From Echinometra lucunter (lineage: Eukaryota; Echinodermata; Echinoidea; Camarodonta; Echinometridae): 64,000 bases of DNA. The stretch spans positions 28,850,732 through 28,914,731 of the forward strand of contig CM057157.1 in NCBI GenBank assembly GCA_029962745.1, written 5' to 3'. The notes under the pieces are model-generated. The model was not told the origin of the DNA, did not search any database, and saw only the letters and a list, made by a program, of their open reading frames with translations. The position numbers were made by a program, and so were the translations under genes. Positions 1 through 12,600 of the stretch are shown here, in pieces; position 1 is the stretch's first letter; each line of letters begins with the position of its first letter.

Positions 1-107
1 TTTTATTTATGATAGTGATAATAATCTACATAGATATTTCAACTTAAGCTTATATGGGATTGAATATGATTGAGAATCTCATTTGGTTTTCCATATTCAA
101 GTCATTC
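1..107. other. Window edge, no feature recognised
   Basis: AT-rich sequence before the first foldback element. No coding exon or known repeat is seen here. Confidence 0.4.
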
Positions 108-695
108 TTAAAGGAAAATGCAACCCAAGCATCAGTGTGCTCTTAGTGAATAAAGATGACCACGAAGAACAAATAGTGAAAGTTTGAGCAAATTCGGACA
201 ATCCGTTCAAGAGTTATGAATTTTGAAAGTTTCAGTAAATCCCTATTATGAGGATCCTTGAGTTGGCAACTTTGCCAGCATCTGTGATGTCATCGTGGAC
301 AACTCTCAATTCACTTTGTACATAATTTTTCAAAAAAATTGATTTATATGAAATTTCATGTCAGGAATCAACATAATTCTTCCCAATATGCTTGTAGAAT
401 TGATATAGCCATGTCATACTCAAACAATAAATCAAAAGAATTTTTATTTCTCTTGAAAATAAAGAAAATGTTGAATTCTGTGTAAAAAATGAATGGAGAG
501 TTGTCCACGATGACATCACAAATGCTGGCAAAGTTGCCAGTTTAAGTATACCCATAATAAGGATTTACTTAAACTTTCAAAGTTCATAACTCTTGAACAG
601 ATTGTCCGATTTTGCTCAAACTTTCACTGTTTATTCCTCTTGTTTTTCTTCATTGACTGGAAGCACACTGATGTCTGGGTTGCATTCTCCTTTAA
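108..695. mobile_element. TTAA-flanked foldback MITE, family T4 (copy 1)
   Basis: A palindromic element with a TTAA at each end and inverted ends that read AGGA(G/A)AATGCAACCC inward. A second copy lies at 27110-27707. The two halves of each copy are inverted versions of each other (for example GGCAACTTTGCCAGCAT and its complement), so a single strand would fold back on itself. Open frames inside are by-products of the palindrome. It has the form of a non-autonomous DNA transposon; the TTAA target suggests piggyBac-type mobilisation (inference). Confidence 0.75.
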
Positions 696-855
696 AGTCA
701 TGCTAACTTTATGCACAGCTTTATGATACACCACCAGTATGCATTCTGCTTTCGTTATACGTCTTTTCAATCTGCTACATTTTGCTGACCTACCTCTTGC
801 TAAGCTACATGTACCTCAGTACCTCTATTTGAATTACCTCTCAAAATTCTCTTAC

Positions 856-1342
856 TTAAAGACATTGGTTAACATTGTAATGATTTAAAAAAACCTTGTT
901 TTGTTACTTGAAAATGGGATAAACATAAGGGTTAAAGTGTAAAAAATACCAGTCTGAAAGTTTCAAAATATAATATCCACAGGAAGTATTTTTAAATATC
1001 AAAAATGTGAACCAATGTTTGAAAAATATTTGATGGTCGGTTGCACAGAATAGACATAAGGAGTGCGCATGCGCATATAACTCACCTTACCGTACTGTGT
1101 GTATTGGCGTATCACGCAGCAGGAGGCACATAACGGCATTGTCAAATTCAAGCAAAGTGGTCCTCTCAGTGATTGTCTCATGAGACGAAGGAAAATAAAA
1201 TCGCGCTTGCGTCTAACTTACACATTTTCATTCCAAATTAGGGTTGGTGTCTTGAGTACAAATACAAATACTCATACACATGTTTCATCTTAGTTTGAGA
1301 ATTTTTTAAATCAGCTACTCACAAGTTAGCCAATGCCTTTAA
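856..1342. mobile_element. TTAA-flanked MITE, family T3 (copy 1)
   Basis: A 487-bp element with ends TTAAAGACATTGGTTAAC and GTTAGCCAATGCCTTTAA, which are near-perfect inverted repeats. Further copies lie at 52529-53021 and 59596-60089, colinear along their whole length. The third copy sits inside another element and shows that TTAA is the target. Confidence 0.8.
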
Positions 1343-1343
1343 G

Positions 1344-1758
1344 ACCACCACAAACTATATAAGATCCGACTGCGACCAGATTTTGGAACATATGGCACTT
1401 TACATTAAATATGAAAGTTTTAAACGAGTAGAATTATCTTATTTGAGATTTGAAATAAATATAGGAATACGAAAATCTGAATTTTTGTTGACTGCAAGCC
1501 TTTAGATTGGAGTAAAGGCCAAATCGGCTTCAAATCGTAGTTGATGGCAAGATTGCTATCGCGTCGCTTGATTCAGAATTGACTTCGCTTTTATACCTAC
1601 AAGGAAGCTCACAATAGCCCAAAGTTTCAACTTTAGTATTCATATGACTATTTAGAACTTTGGTCGGTATTTTTTTTCATGTTTGAATGTTTATTTCAAA
1701 TACTATAACACTTTTTTCCAAAATCGGATCGCAGACAGATTGTGTAGTGTGCGGTGGG
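1344..1758. mobile_element. MITE with inverted ends (CCACCGCACAC type), copy 1
   Basis: The ends read CCACCACAAACTATATAAGATC and, inverted, CCACCGCACACTACACAATC. A shorter diverged copy is at 16113-16372; both share the segment around GATCYGACTGCGAC and the reversed CGGATCGCAGAC. It directly abuts the T3 element on its left. Confidence 0.6.
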
Positions 1759-1889
1759 CTTTACTGATTTCAATTTCATATTTCATTTCTATGTCTCTAA
1801 ATTTGAAATGCTCATAGTTTCATTCACATATTCTTCAACTTTCAAGATTATATCTAGAAATGCTCTTTTTTCTACTTTTTTTCAATTTA

Positions 1890-2060
1890 ATTCAATTTCA
1901 TTTATTTCCATCAACGTGGTACATATATATACAAATAAAAGATGGAATATAAAAACAGCAAAATATCATCAAAATCAAGCATAAAAATACAAAGAAATAT
2001 AAATCAAATAAATATTACATGGAAAAAGGTACATCTGTAAAAGCCAGTAAGGCTTGACAA
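1890..2060 (-). mobile_element. Possible LINE 3' tail, reverse orientation
   Basis: The run TTTAATTCAATTTCATTTATT resembles the reverse complement of the A-rich 3' tail common to CR1/L2-like LINEs in marine animals. No reverse-transcriptase sequence adjoins it, so the call is weak. Confidence 0.3.
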
Positions 2061-3058
2061 TTGGATGTACCTACTTCTGAAATGTTAGTTTTACATTTCA
2101 AACTGTTCATGCCTTTTCATTTCACATGTTCTTTTTCTAGTCATACTTCTAGCTCTCAAGGTGTTGTGTTTTCTGTGTCTACTGCTAGATTAATTTCCAA
2201 AATATGCCCAGTACGGATGTCTCTTATAGTTGCAATCTTTAAAAAATATTTTATGAATATTCTTGGCTATGCTCTCAAATCAGTCATTTGATGTGGTATC
2301 TAAAGTGGTTATTGGGAGACTGAAACTTCGTTATTATAATCATCTTAGAGTAATATGGCTTGTTTATTTTATGCCGTTTGAGTTTTTTTTTGGTTGTAAG
2401 GAGTAAACGAGAGTACATGTACGTAAACACTCTGCTGCCTAACACTAAAGAATGTTCTTGTTTGTACTTTTGTACTTCATTCTACCTTTCTCTTGTAACA
2501 AGTTACTCATCCATGTATGTCTACATCTTGAACATCTTGATTTCCATTTTTAATTTTTATAGAATCTTGTATGATTGTTCTCATATTTTATTCATTTCCT
2601 CATCTGCTTTATATTTTTACTTTTCCATATAATTCTTGTACTTGTCCTTACAATGTATATGGCATTTTTCATTTCCGGATATCAAGAATCTATACTTTAA
2701 GAGTATTATTCTGAGTATATACTTTCTTGAGAATATAGTGCATTATAAGGATACTCTGTTGGCTTTATTTGTTGTTTTTGTTTATAACATTCGTACACTT
2801 TGTAAATGTATGTCACAACGAGGGAATGTACATGGACAAGGGGCCCATAAAAGAAGAAACCAGAACATATGGAAGGGGACAGTTTGCCAGGAATATCATG
2901 TAAATCTCCTTTCTTGTGCACCCCACCCCATGTTTATCATCTACATGTATACCAATATAATTATGTCATCTAATTCTTGATCCATCTGAAATACGGATAT
3001 TTGGAACTAAGCAATGGTTTTGTTCTGGTATATTTATCTTGTTATTGTTCATGCTTTT
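2061..3058. other. No gene recognised
   Basis: AT-rich non-coding sequence. Short open frames here have no family resemblance and lack convincing splice contexts. This may be intron or intergenic DNA 5' of the stalk exon at 3590. Confidence 0.4.
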
Positions 3059-3475
3059 TTAACCCATTCGTGACAGGAATTATTCAAAGCCTAATTTGAT
3101 CAGCTTTTATACTTTAAATTGGCAACACCAACATTCTTATTTTATTGCCACATTTTTTCTTATAAAACGTCATGTATCTGAAATGAATATAAATTGACGG
3201 AAATTATGATGAGAAGTCAAAAAGTTGCCAATTTTTAGGGGAAAACAGTGATTTTAAACCTTCTATCACATTGCCAATTTAAGGATTTTAATGCTTATTT
3301 TTCTTTTAAAAATTTTCAGCATCAAACAACCAATATTGATGCAACCAAAATGGGCACAGTTTGTGTAGAATTTTTTGCTCTTTCTGCTCATGTATTTGGT
3401 ATGATTTTTAGGGCTTTGCATCAAAAGATATTAGGCCAAACCCCCAAATGTGGACCTCTGTCACGAATGGGCTGC
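3059..3475 (+). mobile_element. TTAA MITE, family T1 (copy 1)
   Basis: About 410 bp with inverted ends CCCATTCGTGACAG preceded by TTAA on the left; the right-hand TTAA has decayed to GCTG. Six other copies are in the window (8077, 12613, 20403, 32222, 48742 and 57631). The interior has repeated AAATTGGCAA motifs shared with family T2. The small reading frame at 3248-3514 comes from this repeat and recurs in other copies, so it is not a gene. Confidence 0.85.
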
Positions 3476-3589
3476 ACAGTTGAAATGCAAGTGCAAGTCC
3501 ATGTACATGTATAAATAATCTGCAGTGATGACTATTGTACTGTTTCTTCTTTAATTTGATGCCTTTGAAATGCCAAATTCCAACTGAAG

Positions 3590-3640
3590 GTACTTCCATG
3601 ATCAAGCCCACAGCATCAACTCCATCGGCTCCTCCTCCTG
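3590..3640 (+). CDS. Candidate stalk exon of the membrane-protein gene
   Basis: 51 nt between AACTGAAG and GTGAGC. It encodes a Thr/Ser/Pro-rich piece (TSMIKPTASTPSAPPP) and leaves one base, so joining to the TM exon forms an Asp codon. Phase 1 in and out. The acceptor has only a modest pyrimidine tract. Confidence 0.45.
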
Positions 3641-6600
3641 GTGAGCTTTAATCTTTAGCCTCACGTATATCATTGTAATATCATGCAGCCTTCATGTTTT
3701 GAGAATGCTTCTAGACATTGTGATGTGTGGCATGCAACCTGTTCAGACACAAAATGCTTATCCCGAAACTGAATACAGAAACGTATAAAGAATCATCGTA
3801 TAGTGAACAGAGTGTTCAGACACACACATCCCAAACTCTTTAAAGAAAATGTTGTATAGATGAGCAGTTTTCTACTGTGCATGTTGTCATGGCAAGGTCA
3901 TGTCTCCTTTTGACCGCACTCGTGTAAAGCCCCGCCCAGTTATACCGTTCTATGGTCACCGTACATTCAGACTCACATGGACCATGATTCTTTATCGAGT
4001 TCTAGTTCAAAACGATGCTCAGACCCTAGTTGCATTATACAATGTTTCTTTATATGCTGTTTCGTTAGTGAGTGTACAGACACAGAAATTCATTGTATAG
4101 CCATACCATTTCAGTATAGCTTTTCGGTATAGCTATACCGTTTTAGTAAAGCGAAAAAAAAGGCATGGGTTGTATGTCACATGTTTCAGCGATAATTGGG
4201 CCATATCCAGACCCCTAAAGCTCCGCCATTTTGTCCGGATCCATTAGAAGGCCGACCTAAGCACCCATCAATATTTATGGGCAAAAATGAATAATTCATT
4301 TTGTAAGATGATTCCAAGGAGTCGCGTGCGTTTGTGCATGTTTTAAAACATTACGCCCATCAGCTAAAAACATGCGCAATGATGCACAATCAATGCGCAA
4401 CAAATGCGCAACAAATGCGCATTAAATCAAAATATCATAATAATAGTGATACGCGCCATACGCGCAGTGGATATGAATAATGCAACAAAAATGGGTGCTA
4501 AGGTCGACCTTCAAATGATCCAAAAGAGGCGGGGCCTAATGCGTAATGATATAAGCGCGTGCTGCTTTTCGTCTAGTAAAATTATTATATGTTTACGGCC
4601 ATATCAAAGGCTCATTCAGATATCCAGCGCCAAACCCCCGTGGAACCACCCCCCCCCCCCCCCCCCCCCCCGCAGTTTTTTTTTGTTAACTACACCACTT
4701 GTAATAACACTGTAGTTCATGCTCAAGTAAAAGAGGGTTTTGCCTAAACTTGTACAGACAAACTCGTGACGTCTTTTCTTGCGCTAACTTTAGAAGAATT
4801 TGATTGGTTCACTCCTTTTTTGCCCCAAGGAGGGGAAGAAGATGTCTCGTAACTCAGCATTTTCTTCTTCTTGTTTTTGCCACCTCATACAGCATTGATT
4901 TATGTGCAAAAAACCCCCAAAAAACAAAAAACATGGTGGTTTACCGCAGGAGTTCGCCACTTCAAATGTGAACAAGCCTAATACTGAATTTAAATCTTGG
5001 ACAAGACACTGTACTTACAAAACACTATTTAAGCCTCAATTTAAAACCTTGCAATGCTGACCCTAACAGTGTATCTTTGATGAATTAAAGCTCGTTAAAT
5101 CCCTGAGCAATTGTCGCTGGAGCATATGTGTCTGGTCATGGTCACTGGCATTTTGTGCGTTATTCATTTTCGTCTTCATGGTATTGAACTTCATACACAC
5201 ATGTATATATGGTGGTGGTTGTTTGAAAGTGGTTTTATGGATTTTAAATTTGAAACGCTCATTCTATGCAGGATAAGAAAATGTGCTTGATTCATAATAC
5301 AATAAAAGGATGAAAGGTTATTTAATTTGTTTTCTCCACAATCAGTAACTTTTGCAAATTTAGTGACTTCGTGTGAGAGTAGATAGGGTCATACATGTAT
5401 CAAAGGCTTTTGCAAAATAACACTTTGCAGATTATCACTATGAACATGGCGGACAAAGAAAGCGGACAAAATAAACAACCTCTCATTCTACCCTTCACAA
5501 TGGTTCTGGTAGTCAAAAGAACATCCCTTCACTGCTATTATGTTTAATCACGTAGTTCCAGGTGAATATGTACGTGACACCTGTTCCACATATTTTAGGC
5601 AATAGCAGTGAAGGGATGTTCTTTTGACTACCAGAACCATAGTGAAGGGTAGAATGAGGGGTTGTTTATTTTGTCCGCTTTCTTTGTCTGTCATGTTCGT
5701 AGTGTATAAATGGTGACCATTTTCATGACAGATATTAATGCAAATTGCAAAAAAAAAAATCATTGTTATATGAGTTATGATTTGATAATTCACTGTAATT
5801 AAAATGAAATAACTCAGTAAATGAAACTTTGCAGATCTTAACCATCTGCATGATTCAAGAAATTTAATGCGCAGAAATTTTGCACTTTCGCATTATTTAG
5901 ATTTTAGAAATAAGAATTTGACAGTTGAATTTTTAGAAATACTCTTACCGAAAGTAACTGAGTGACTATCTGTTCGCAGTGCTTCTTTTCTTCATCTTCT
6001 GTGCAGGTTTTTTTTTTTCAAATCTGATACGAGTAATTTAATTTCATATCAGCTATTACATGTAATGTAATCTTTGTCATCACCTCATTTTGCTATTAGT
6101 ACTGTTTTTAGTGCATTACTTGCATTGTATTCAAACTCTTCTGGGGATTGTAATGGGCCTAGCAGTTTCTTGCCACTATGCATTTTTTGCTACTTTCTGT
6201 ATTTCAAGATGTATGCAGTTTAAAAAGAAAAAAAAGGAAGTAAAATTTTCTGTCCAAAATATGCAAATACTGTGCTCACAATAAAAATTGTTTGTTGTAC
6301 ACCCCGAGGGTTTGAAATCACCATGATAAAAATAAAAAATAAAACAAAATTATCTCAGTCGTGATAAAGAGCACATGCAGTGCACACAGAAATGGGTATA
6401 TGGGACTACATACAAATGTTCGGGTCAAACACTCAAGCTGATTATTATTTTTTTTTATTTTAAATATGATGACAATTGAAGAGTAATCCTTTTCAGGGGA
6501 CATTTCTACTATTATATTCTTTCTAGATGACATCAGAAGGCTGAGAAAGCTCAAATTGTTTTTCATCCCCTCCCCAAAATCAAGCTACTTTTGAATGTCA

Positions 6601-9600
6601 TTATTTAATGTTGACCAACTTGAGACCTGAATTGTAAACACTGGTGAAACACATTTAATATAAAAACAAGGGAAAAAGAAACAGATATTGACTGTGTAGA
6701 ATGTGTAACACCACCCCCTCCCCCCCCCCCCCCCCAAAAAAAAAAAAAAAAAAAAAATTGCATCCACCTTTTCGGTACATATAAAGTTTATGCCATGAAC
6801 AACACAGTTTCAAACCTGATCTGAAGAATATTTTTGTCAATATTGGTTGGTAAATTTGGTACATGTACATGTACTAAGAACTGACCCTGTTGTATCTTAA
6901 ACAAAAGAAATCATGAAAGTTTGCAAATAATGTTTATTTACCCTTTATTTCTTGCCCGTAGTGAACAAAGTACTTATGATTATTATTTGGTCAAGTTGAA
7001 AAATGAATCAATGGTGAATGTTCATTTCAGTCTGTGTAACAAACAATATCAAGTTTTCAAAATAGTTTTCATGATGGTACTCTTTTTATGTCATATTCAT
7101 GCAAATTCATTCATAGCCTCAATGTGTACATTTATTTTTTAATTTGAAGTGTATCTTGTAATTGTAAACAAGACATTAGAATGTGTTGGACTATAAATTT
7201 GCACAGTGCTGTAACAATGAAACCTTTTCCTTTAAAAAGAAAAATTATGATGTAAAATGTATTTTATTATTGTCATTTCAGTGCTTCTCTTTTCTTCTTG
7301 TGTTTATTTTTTTCTCCTATTTTCATACCAGCTGACATCGTAAAAAAAACGATGTGTGGTCACAAATATTCTGCATATTAATTTACATCTATATCATTAT
7401 GTGATTTGTGAATATTTTCTTCTCTGCGTGCATTTTTATTAAAAGTTACAGCTTTTTTGAATAATTATACATTGCCTTTAATCAAATAATGCTTATTGCT
7501 AATCAATGCATGCACATTATCTAACACATATCAGGTTTGGTATACATGTAATGCATGGTAGGTATGTCACCAATTTATTATGTAATGTTTATATTTTCAG
7601 GTTTATGAGGTTTGTATTTATGTATGCAGAATTTTGTCTGTTAGGAGCTGGAGCCAGAAGGGCAATAAATAAATTCTGCGTATTTAAAGGATATGAGTGA
7701 ATGTTCTTCTGTCCATCAAAAGTCGATATGGTTTCTATAACTTTTGTGTTTTAATGTTTAATGTGGACAGATACTGATGAAGTATACTTTGGCATTGTGG
7801 GTGATGAGACATAATGCCATGGGATCAAAGGGTCAGAGCCATTCACAATTTTTCTGAAATATCTAGAATTGTGAACCCTTTATACATTTCCAAAATTCTG
7901 AAACCTATTTTATTTTTTTAAATTATAAAGTACAATCATTTTTCCTCCATCTTTATAATTTTTAATGCTTTTTCAGGTATGGAATTACAAAATACAGAAC
8001 CTTGTGTTAACAAATCCTTGGAATTACAAACCATCAAAATAATGATGAGAAAGATATATACAATCTACTCAAGATCTTAACCCATCCCTAATTTAATCAG
8101 CTTTTATTCTTCAAATTGGCAACACCAGTGCTTTTCTTTTAAATTATTGCTGCATGTTAGTTTAAGTTCATGTATATGAAACAAAATATTTGACAGAAAA
8201 TATGCTGAAGAGTTTAAAAAGTTGCCAGTTTGAAAGAAAAAACTGATCATGAACTTTTCATTGCATTGCCAATTCAAAGATTTTAGTGCTCGTTTTCCTT
8301 TTGAAATGTTTCCAAGCATCAAAAAACAAGTACTGATGAAACCAAACCTAACACACTCTTGGTAGTATTTTTGGTTCTTTCAGTTCATGAATTGGGTTTG
8401 TTTTTAAGGTTCTGCATCCAATTCCATTGCATTGCCAATTTTAGGATTTTAGTGCTGCTTTCCCTTTTAATTTTTTTTTTTCTGCATTAAACGACAGATG
8501 CTGATGAAACCAAACTTTGCACACTCTGTGTAGAATTTTTGTTATCAAAAGTTATTGGGCCACACAGTATGGACCCTCTGTCATGAATCAGTTAAACCCA
8601 CTGATCTGTATGAAAGAATCTGGATATCTCATTAGCTACAGTATTATGCACCATACAAACACTTGAAGCAGACCCACAAAAAACGGCCATTTTACCACTC
8701 AAAACCTTAATGACTTTGTATGTAAATTAGACTTATTCATTTTAATAATGATGGTGGGCAATATCTTGGTCCAAAGCCTTCTATTTGATGATTTATGCCG
8801 TTAAAACTGAAAATTCCAGCATTCTATGTCGAATTTAGCCCAATTTTAGGGGTGGATTTGTATACAAACAAATGGAGCATGTGTTCGTAGAGTGGTACTT
8901 TGGAGTGGTAATGTGACGGTTAAGCGGCTTCACAAATCTCAGCCAATGAGATATATCAGAATTCTTTTCATGCAGATCAGTGGTTAAACCATTGTCACAT
9001 TCATGAGCCTGTAATTCATGTCTGTTTTTCTTGACTGTTCTAACTCCATTTTCCTTTGTTTTTTACAGATAAAACAGGCCTGATAGTTGGTTGTACCTGT
9101 GGTGCCATTATCTTCATTATCATCCTGGTTCTGATCATCTGGTGGTTTTGGAAGAAGGGCATGTTTTGCTTCCGACAACGAGATCCTGACATGAAAAATG
9201 GAAGGTATTTATCACTCAAACCTGTATGCAATTTTTCTCCAAATGCACACAGCTAAAACAATGAAAACAATGGATACGTGTAGAGCAGGCCCCTAAAGCT
9301 CCGCCATTTTGTCCAGATCCCGCATTAGAAGGCCGACCTAAGCATCCATCACTATTCATGATCAAAAATGAACAATTCATTTTGTAAGATGCTTCCAACT
9401 AGTAGCATTTGTTTGTACGCATTATGAAACAATACGCATCAGCTTACCGCATGCTCAGTAAATGCACAGTACATGTAAATGTGCAACTAAAGCGCATTTA
9501 ATCAACGTGTCACAATAAAAATGATACGCGCCATAGAAATGAATAATGCAATGGTGTTATCGATATCATGGCGATAACGGATGCTTATCGGCCCCTTCAA

Positions 9601-12600
9601 ATGACCCGAAAGAAGCAGGGCCCAATGCCATCCGCGCGTGCTGCTTTTCATCTAGTAAATTCATCATATGTCTTTGGTGTAGGGTAACTTGGATATGATA
9701 TCCAATAAAATGTACCTTGGTACATATACCCAAAATGGTAATTTGACCAAATTACCATCAAATCATGCAGATACTATCAAATTACCCTGGCATGATTTGA
9801 TGGTAATTTGACCAAATTATCATCAAATCGTGCAAATACTATCAAATTACCTTGGCATGATTTGATGGTAATTTGACCAAATTATCATCAAATCATGCAA
9901 ATACTATCGAATTACCCTGGCATGATTTGATGGTAATTTGGTCAAATTACCATGGTTACCATGGTAGTGCAGTGGTACATTTTTACAAGGGATATGATGC
10001 ACTTTTGTAGGTGCTTTATTTAAAATGCAAAAAAGTTATACCCCATGCAAGTATCACATGACAGCTTTTCAGCCAGTGGGATGCTCTGTAACAAATACCC
10101 TGTTCAATTTTTTTCCTGGAAAAATTCCGACATTGCCTCATTTCTAGTCGAACTTGAATCCTACTCCATCATCAAGTTTTTGAATGATGATCAAAAATGT
10201 ACATTACTTCTGGGCTCTGTTGCATAAAACTTACCATTAATAGCAACTCTGCCATTAATGGTAATTACCATGGCAACATTGCTCAACAGCAAATCAGATT
10301 CTAAGGTTTCCATGAAAGTTACCATTGATAGTAAAGTTGTCATCAATGGTAATTAAAGTTTTATGCAGCAGGGCCCAGGAGTGTTGCATTTTCACAAATT
10401 CTTCTTTTTCGTGTCTGACATGGGCATGAAATATATGCCATGAGAATAAACGTTGAAATGAGGATACTTGTAAATATCTTTGTGTTAGGAAGCATCATGT
10501 AGGCTACGTGTACGTAGCCAATCTTATAATTAACCCTATTACATTGTTCAACATTTATTTGTTGATTTCTCCACCAACAGCAAAAAGGGAGTAATTTCAA
10601 AGCGTTTCAAAGTTTTATGTCATCTGTTGAATACAAGAAGGGCATTGAATTATGACTTAAAGGCCAAGTCCACAGCAAGATGAAGTTCATGTCATTAAAA
10701 ATAAATCAAAAATTCCAAGCAAAACCGTGAAAAGTGGATGCATAACAAGGAAGTGATGAATTTTTGAATTTTGATATTTTTGCGCAAAACAGTTCTTGAA
10801 CAGTCGATATGAATGTTCAGTGAGTGGGTTGACAATGTCATATACTCACAATTTTCCACACATTATGTATACAGAAATGGCAAAAAATTTATATTGTAGC
10901 TATAAAAATGTAAAATTTGCCCTAAATACATGTCATACTTACAAAATGATATTTACACCAATGTAGTCTAATATGTGTAGACATAATGTATGACTTTTCA
11001 ATTTTAGTGAAAAAAAAAGATAATTTTCTGAAATTTTTGTATACATTATTATGGAGAATAGTGAGTGTATGACACCATCATCTCATTCATTGAATAGTGA
11101 TATCGACTGTTCAAGAACTGTTTTGTAGAAAGATTGTGAAACTTTGAAAATTTATAACTTCCTTATTTTGCATCCCATTTTCATCAGATTTGTCACCGTT
11201 TTGTTTGGAATTTTTAAATTCTTTTTATTGAAATGAACTTCATCATGCTGTGGACTTGGCCTTTAACACACATTTTTAAAGCTCATCTGGCATGTAGCAT
11301 GTATAAAGTGTCTTAAAGGTGGTCTTTAGTTTTTGTAGCAAAAAGAGATTTGGCATGAAACTGACCAAGTATAATCTCACAGAGATATGTATGTGAGATC
11401 ATTTGATATTCCTTTCATAATTTCAGGGTGCTGTTGTGTAAAAATTGCTATTATACAGTAACTTTGCCTTCAATGGTAACTGCCATGGAATACTGGATTT
11501 TGATTGGCTGTTGAGCAACATTACCATGGTAGTTATACCATTGATGGCAAAGTTACTATTATAATAGCAAGATTTTATGCAACGGCATCCAGGTGAATTT
11601 AGTGTAAATGTCTGAAAGGAATGCAATAGAACCGTTAAACTCAGCTCTGTGCTATGACCCCTGCACGCCAACAACTCCCCGCATAACATTCACAGCACTT
11701 TGTTGTGTTTATCGCATGATAGAATTCCTGTTGCTTTTGCCTGTGTGCAGGCATTGTGTGATGCTACGTCGACTCTGTTTTCAGGGACCAGAAACTTAAA
11801 GACATTCAGTCGTGGGCTTTCATGGGGAATGGATCATAATTGGCTGATTGTAAAATATGCCCACATAAATGAGTTTTTGTTTATTTGATATCTTACGCAT
11901 CATAATAGTTTTATGATACAATCTTTCGTATCGTCTGGTAATAACATGAAATAGTGAAAGATAAATGTACTTTTCTGAGATTTACCAAAACTAGAGACCA
12001 CCTGTAAATATGCCAATCAATTAATATCCAAATTCTTTTAAGTAATAGTCCTACACTGTTTGAAGGCACGACTTCTAACAATATTTCCTTCTCAGTCTAA
12101 TTGTTTCTGTTTGTTTTGCACCTCTCACTACACTTTCATTTGATTCTATAGAGTTTGTTCTTTTTGATACTTCTTTTGTGGAATTTATTTGTTTAAATCT
12201 GTAAATAAATCTGTAATCTTCTTATGAATTTTACTGTTGTGTACTCTATGACATAAGCTATGTTTTCATTCACTTTCTTGAATAGAATTGTCAAAGTTTT
12301 CTGTGGGTTTTTACTTTTTTTTCATGTTGTGAATTTCCCATGTTTTTCGAATTCTGCGTCAGGTTTTCTTCCTTTTTATTCATTAGTTTCGATACTAATT
12401 TAGTTTATTCTTAATCTGAACTTTGTGTGATGTTCACTCTGTGATACTCATTCTTAATGGTCTTCATTAGCTTGAAAGCAGAAATTCAGGAAATTTGGCT
12501 TTTTCCAGAAGTGAAAACCAAAGTATGCAAGGTGGATGTTGCCATGTCGCAATGACTACCTCCCCCCACCCCCCCCCCCCCCCCCCCCCCCCTCCAGCAC

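Noticed and set aside
9056..9256. Complete small membrane protein starting at the ATG at 9056
   Set aside because: The ATG lies within the acceptor tract (TTTTTTACAG), and a GTATTT donor plus downstream in-phase exons show it is an internal exon.
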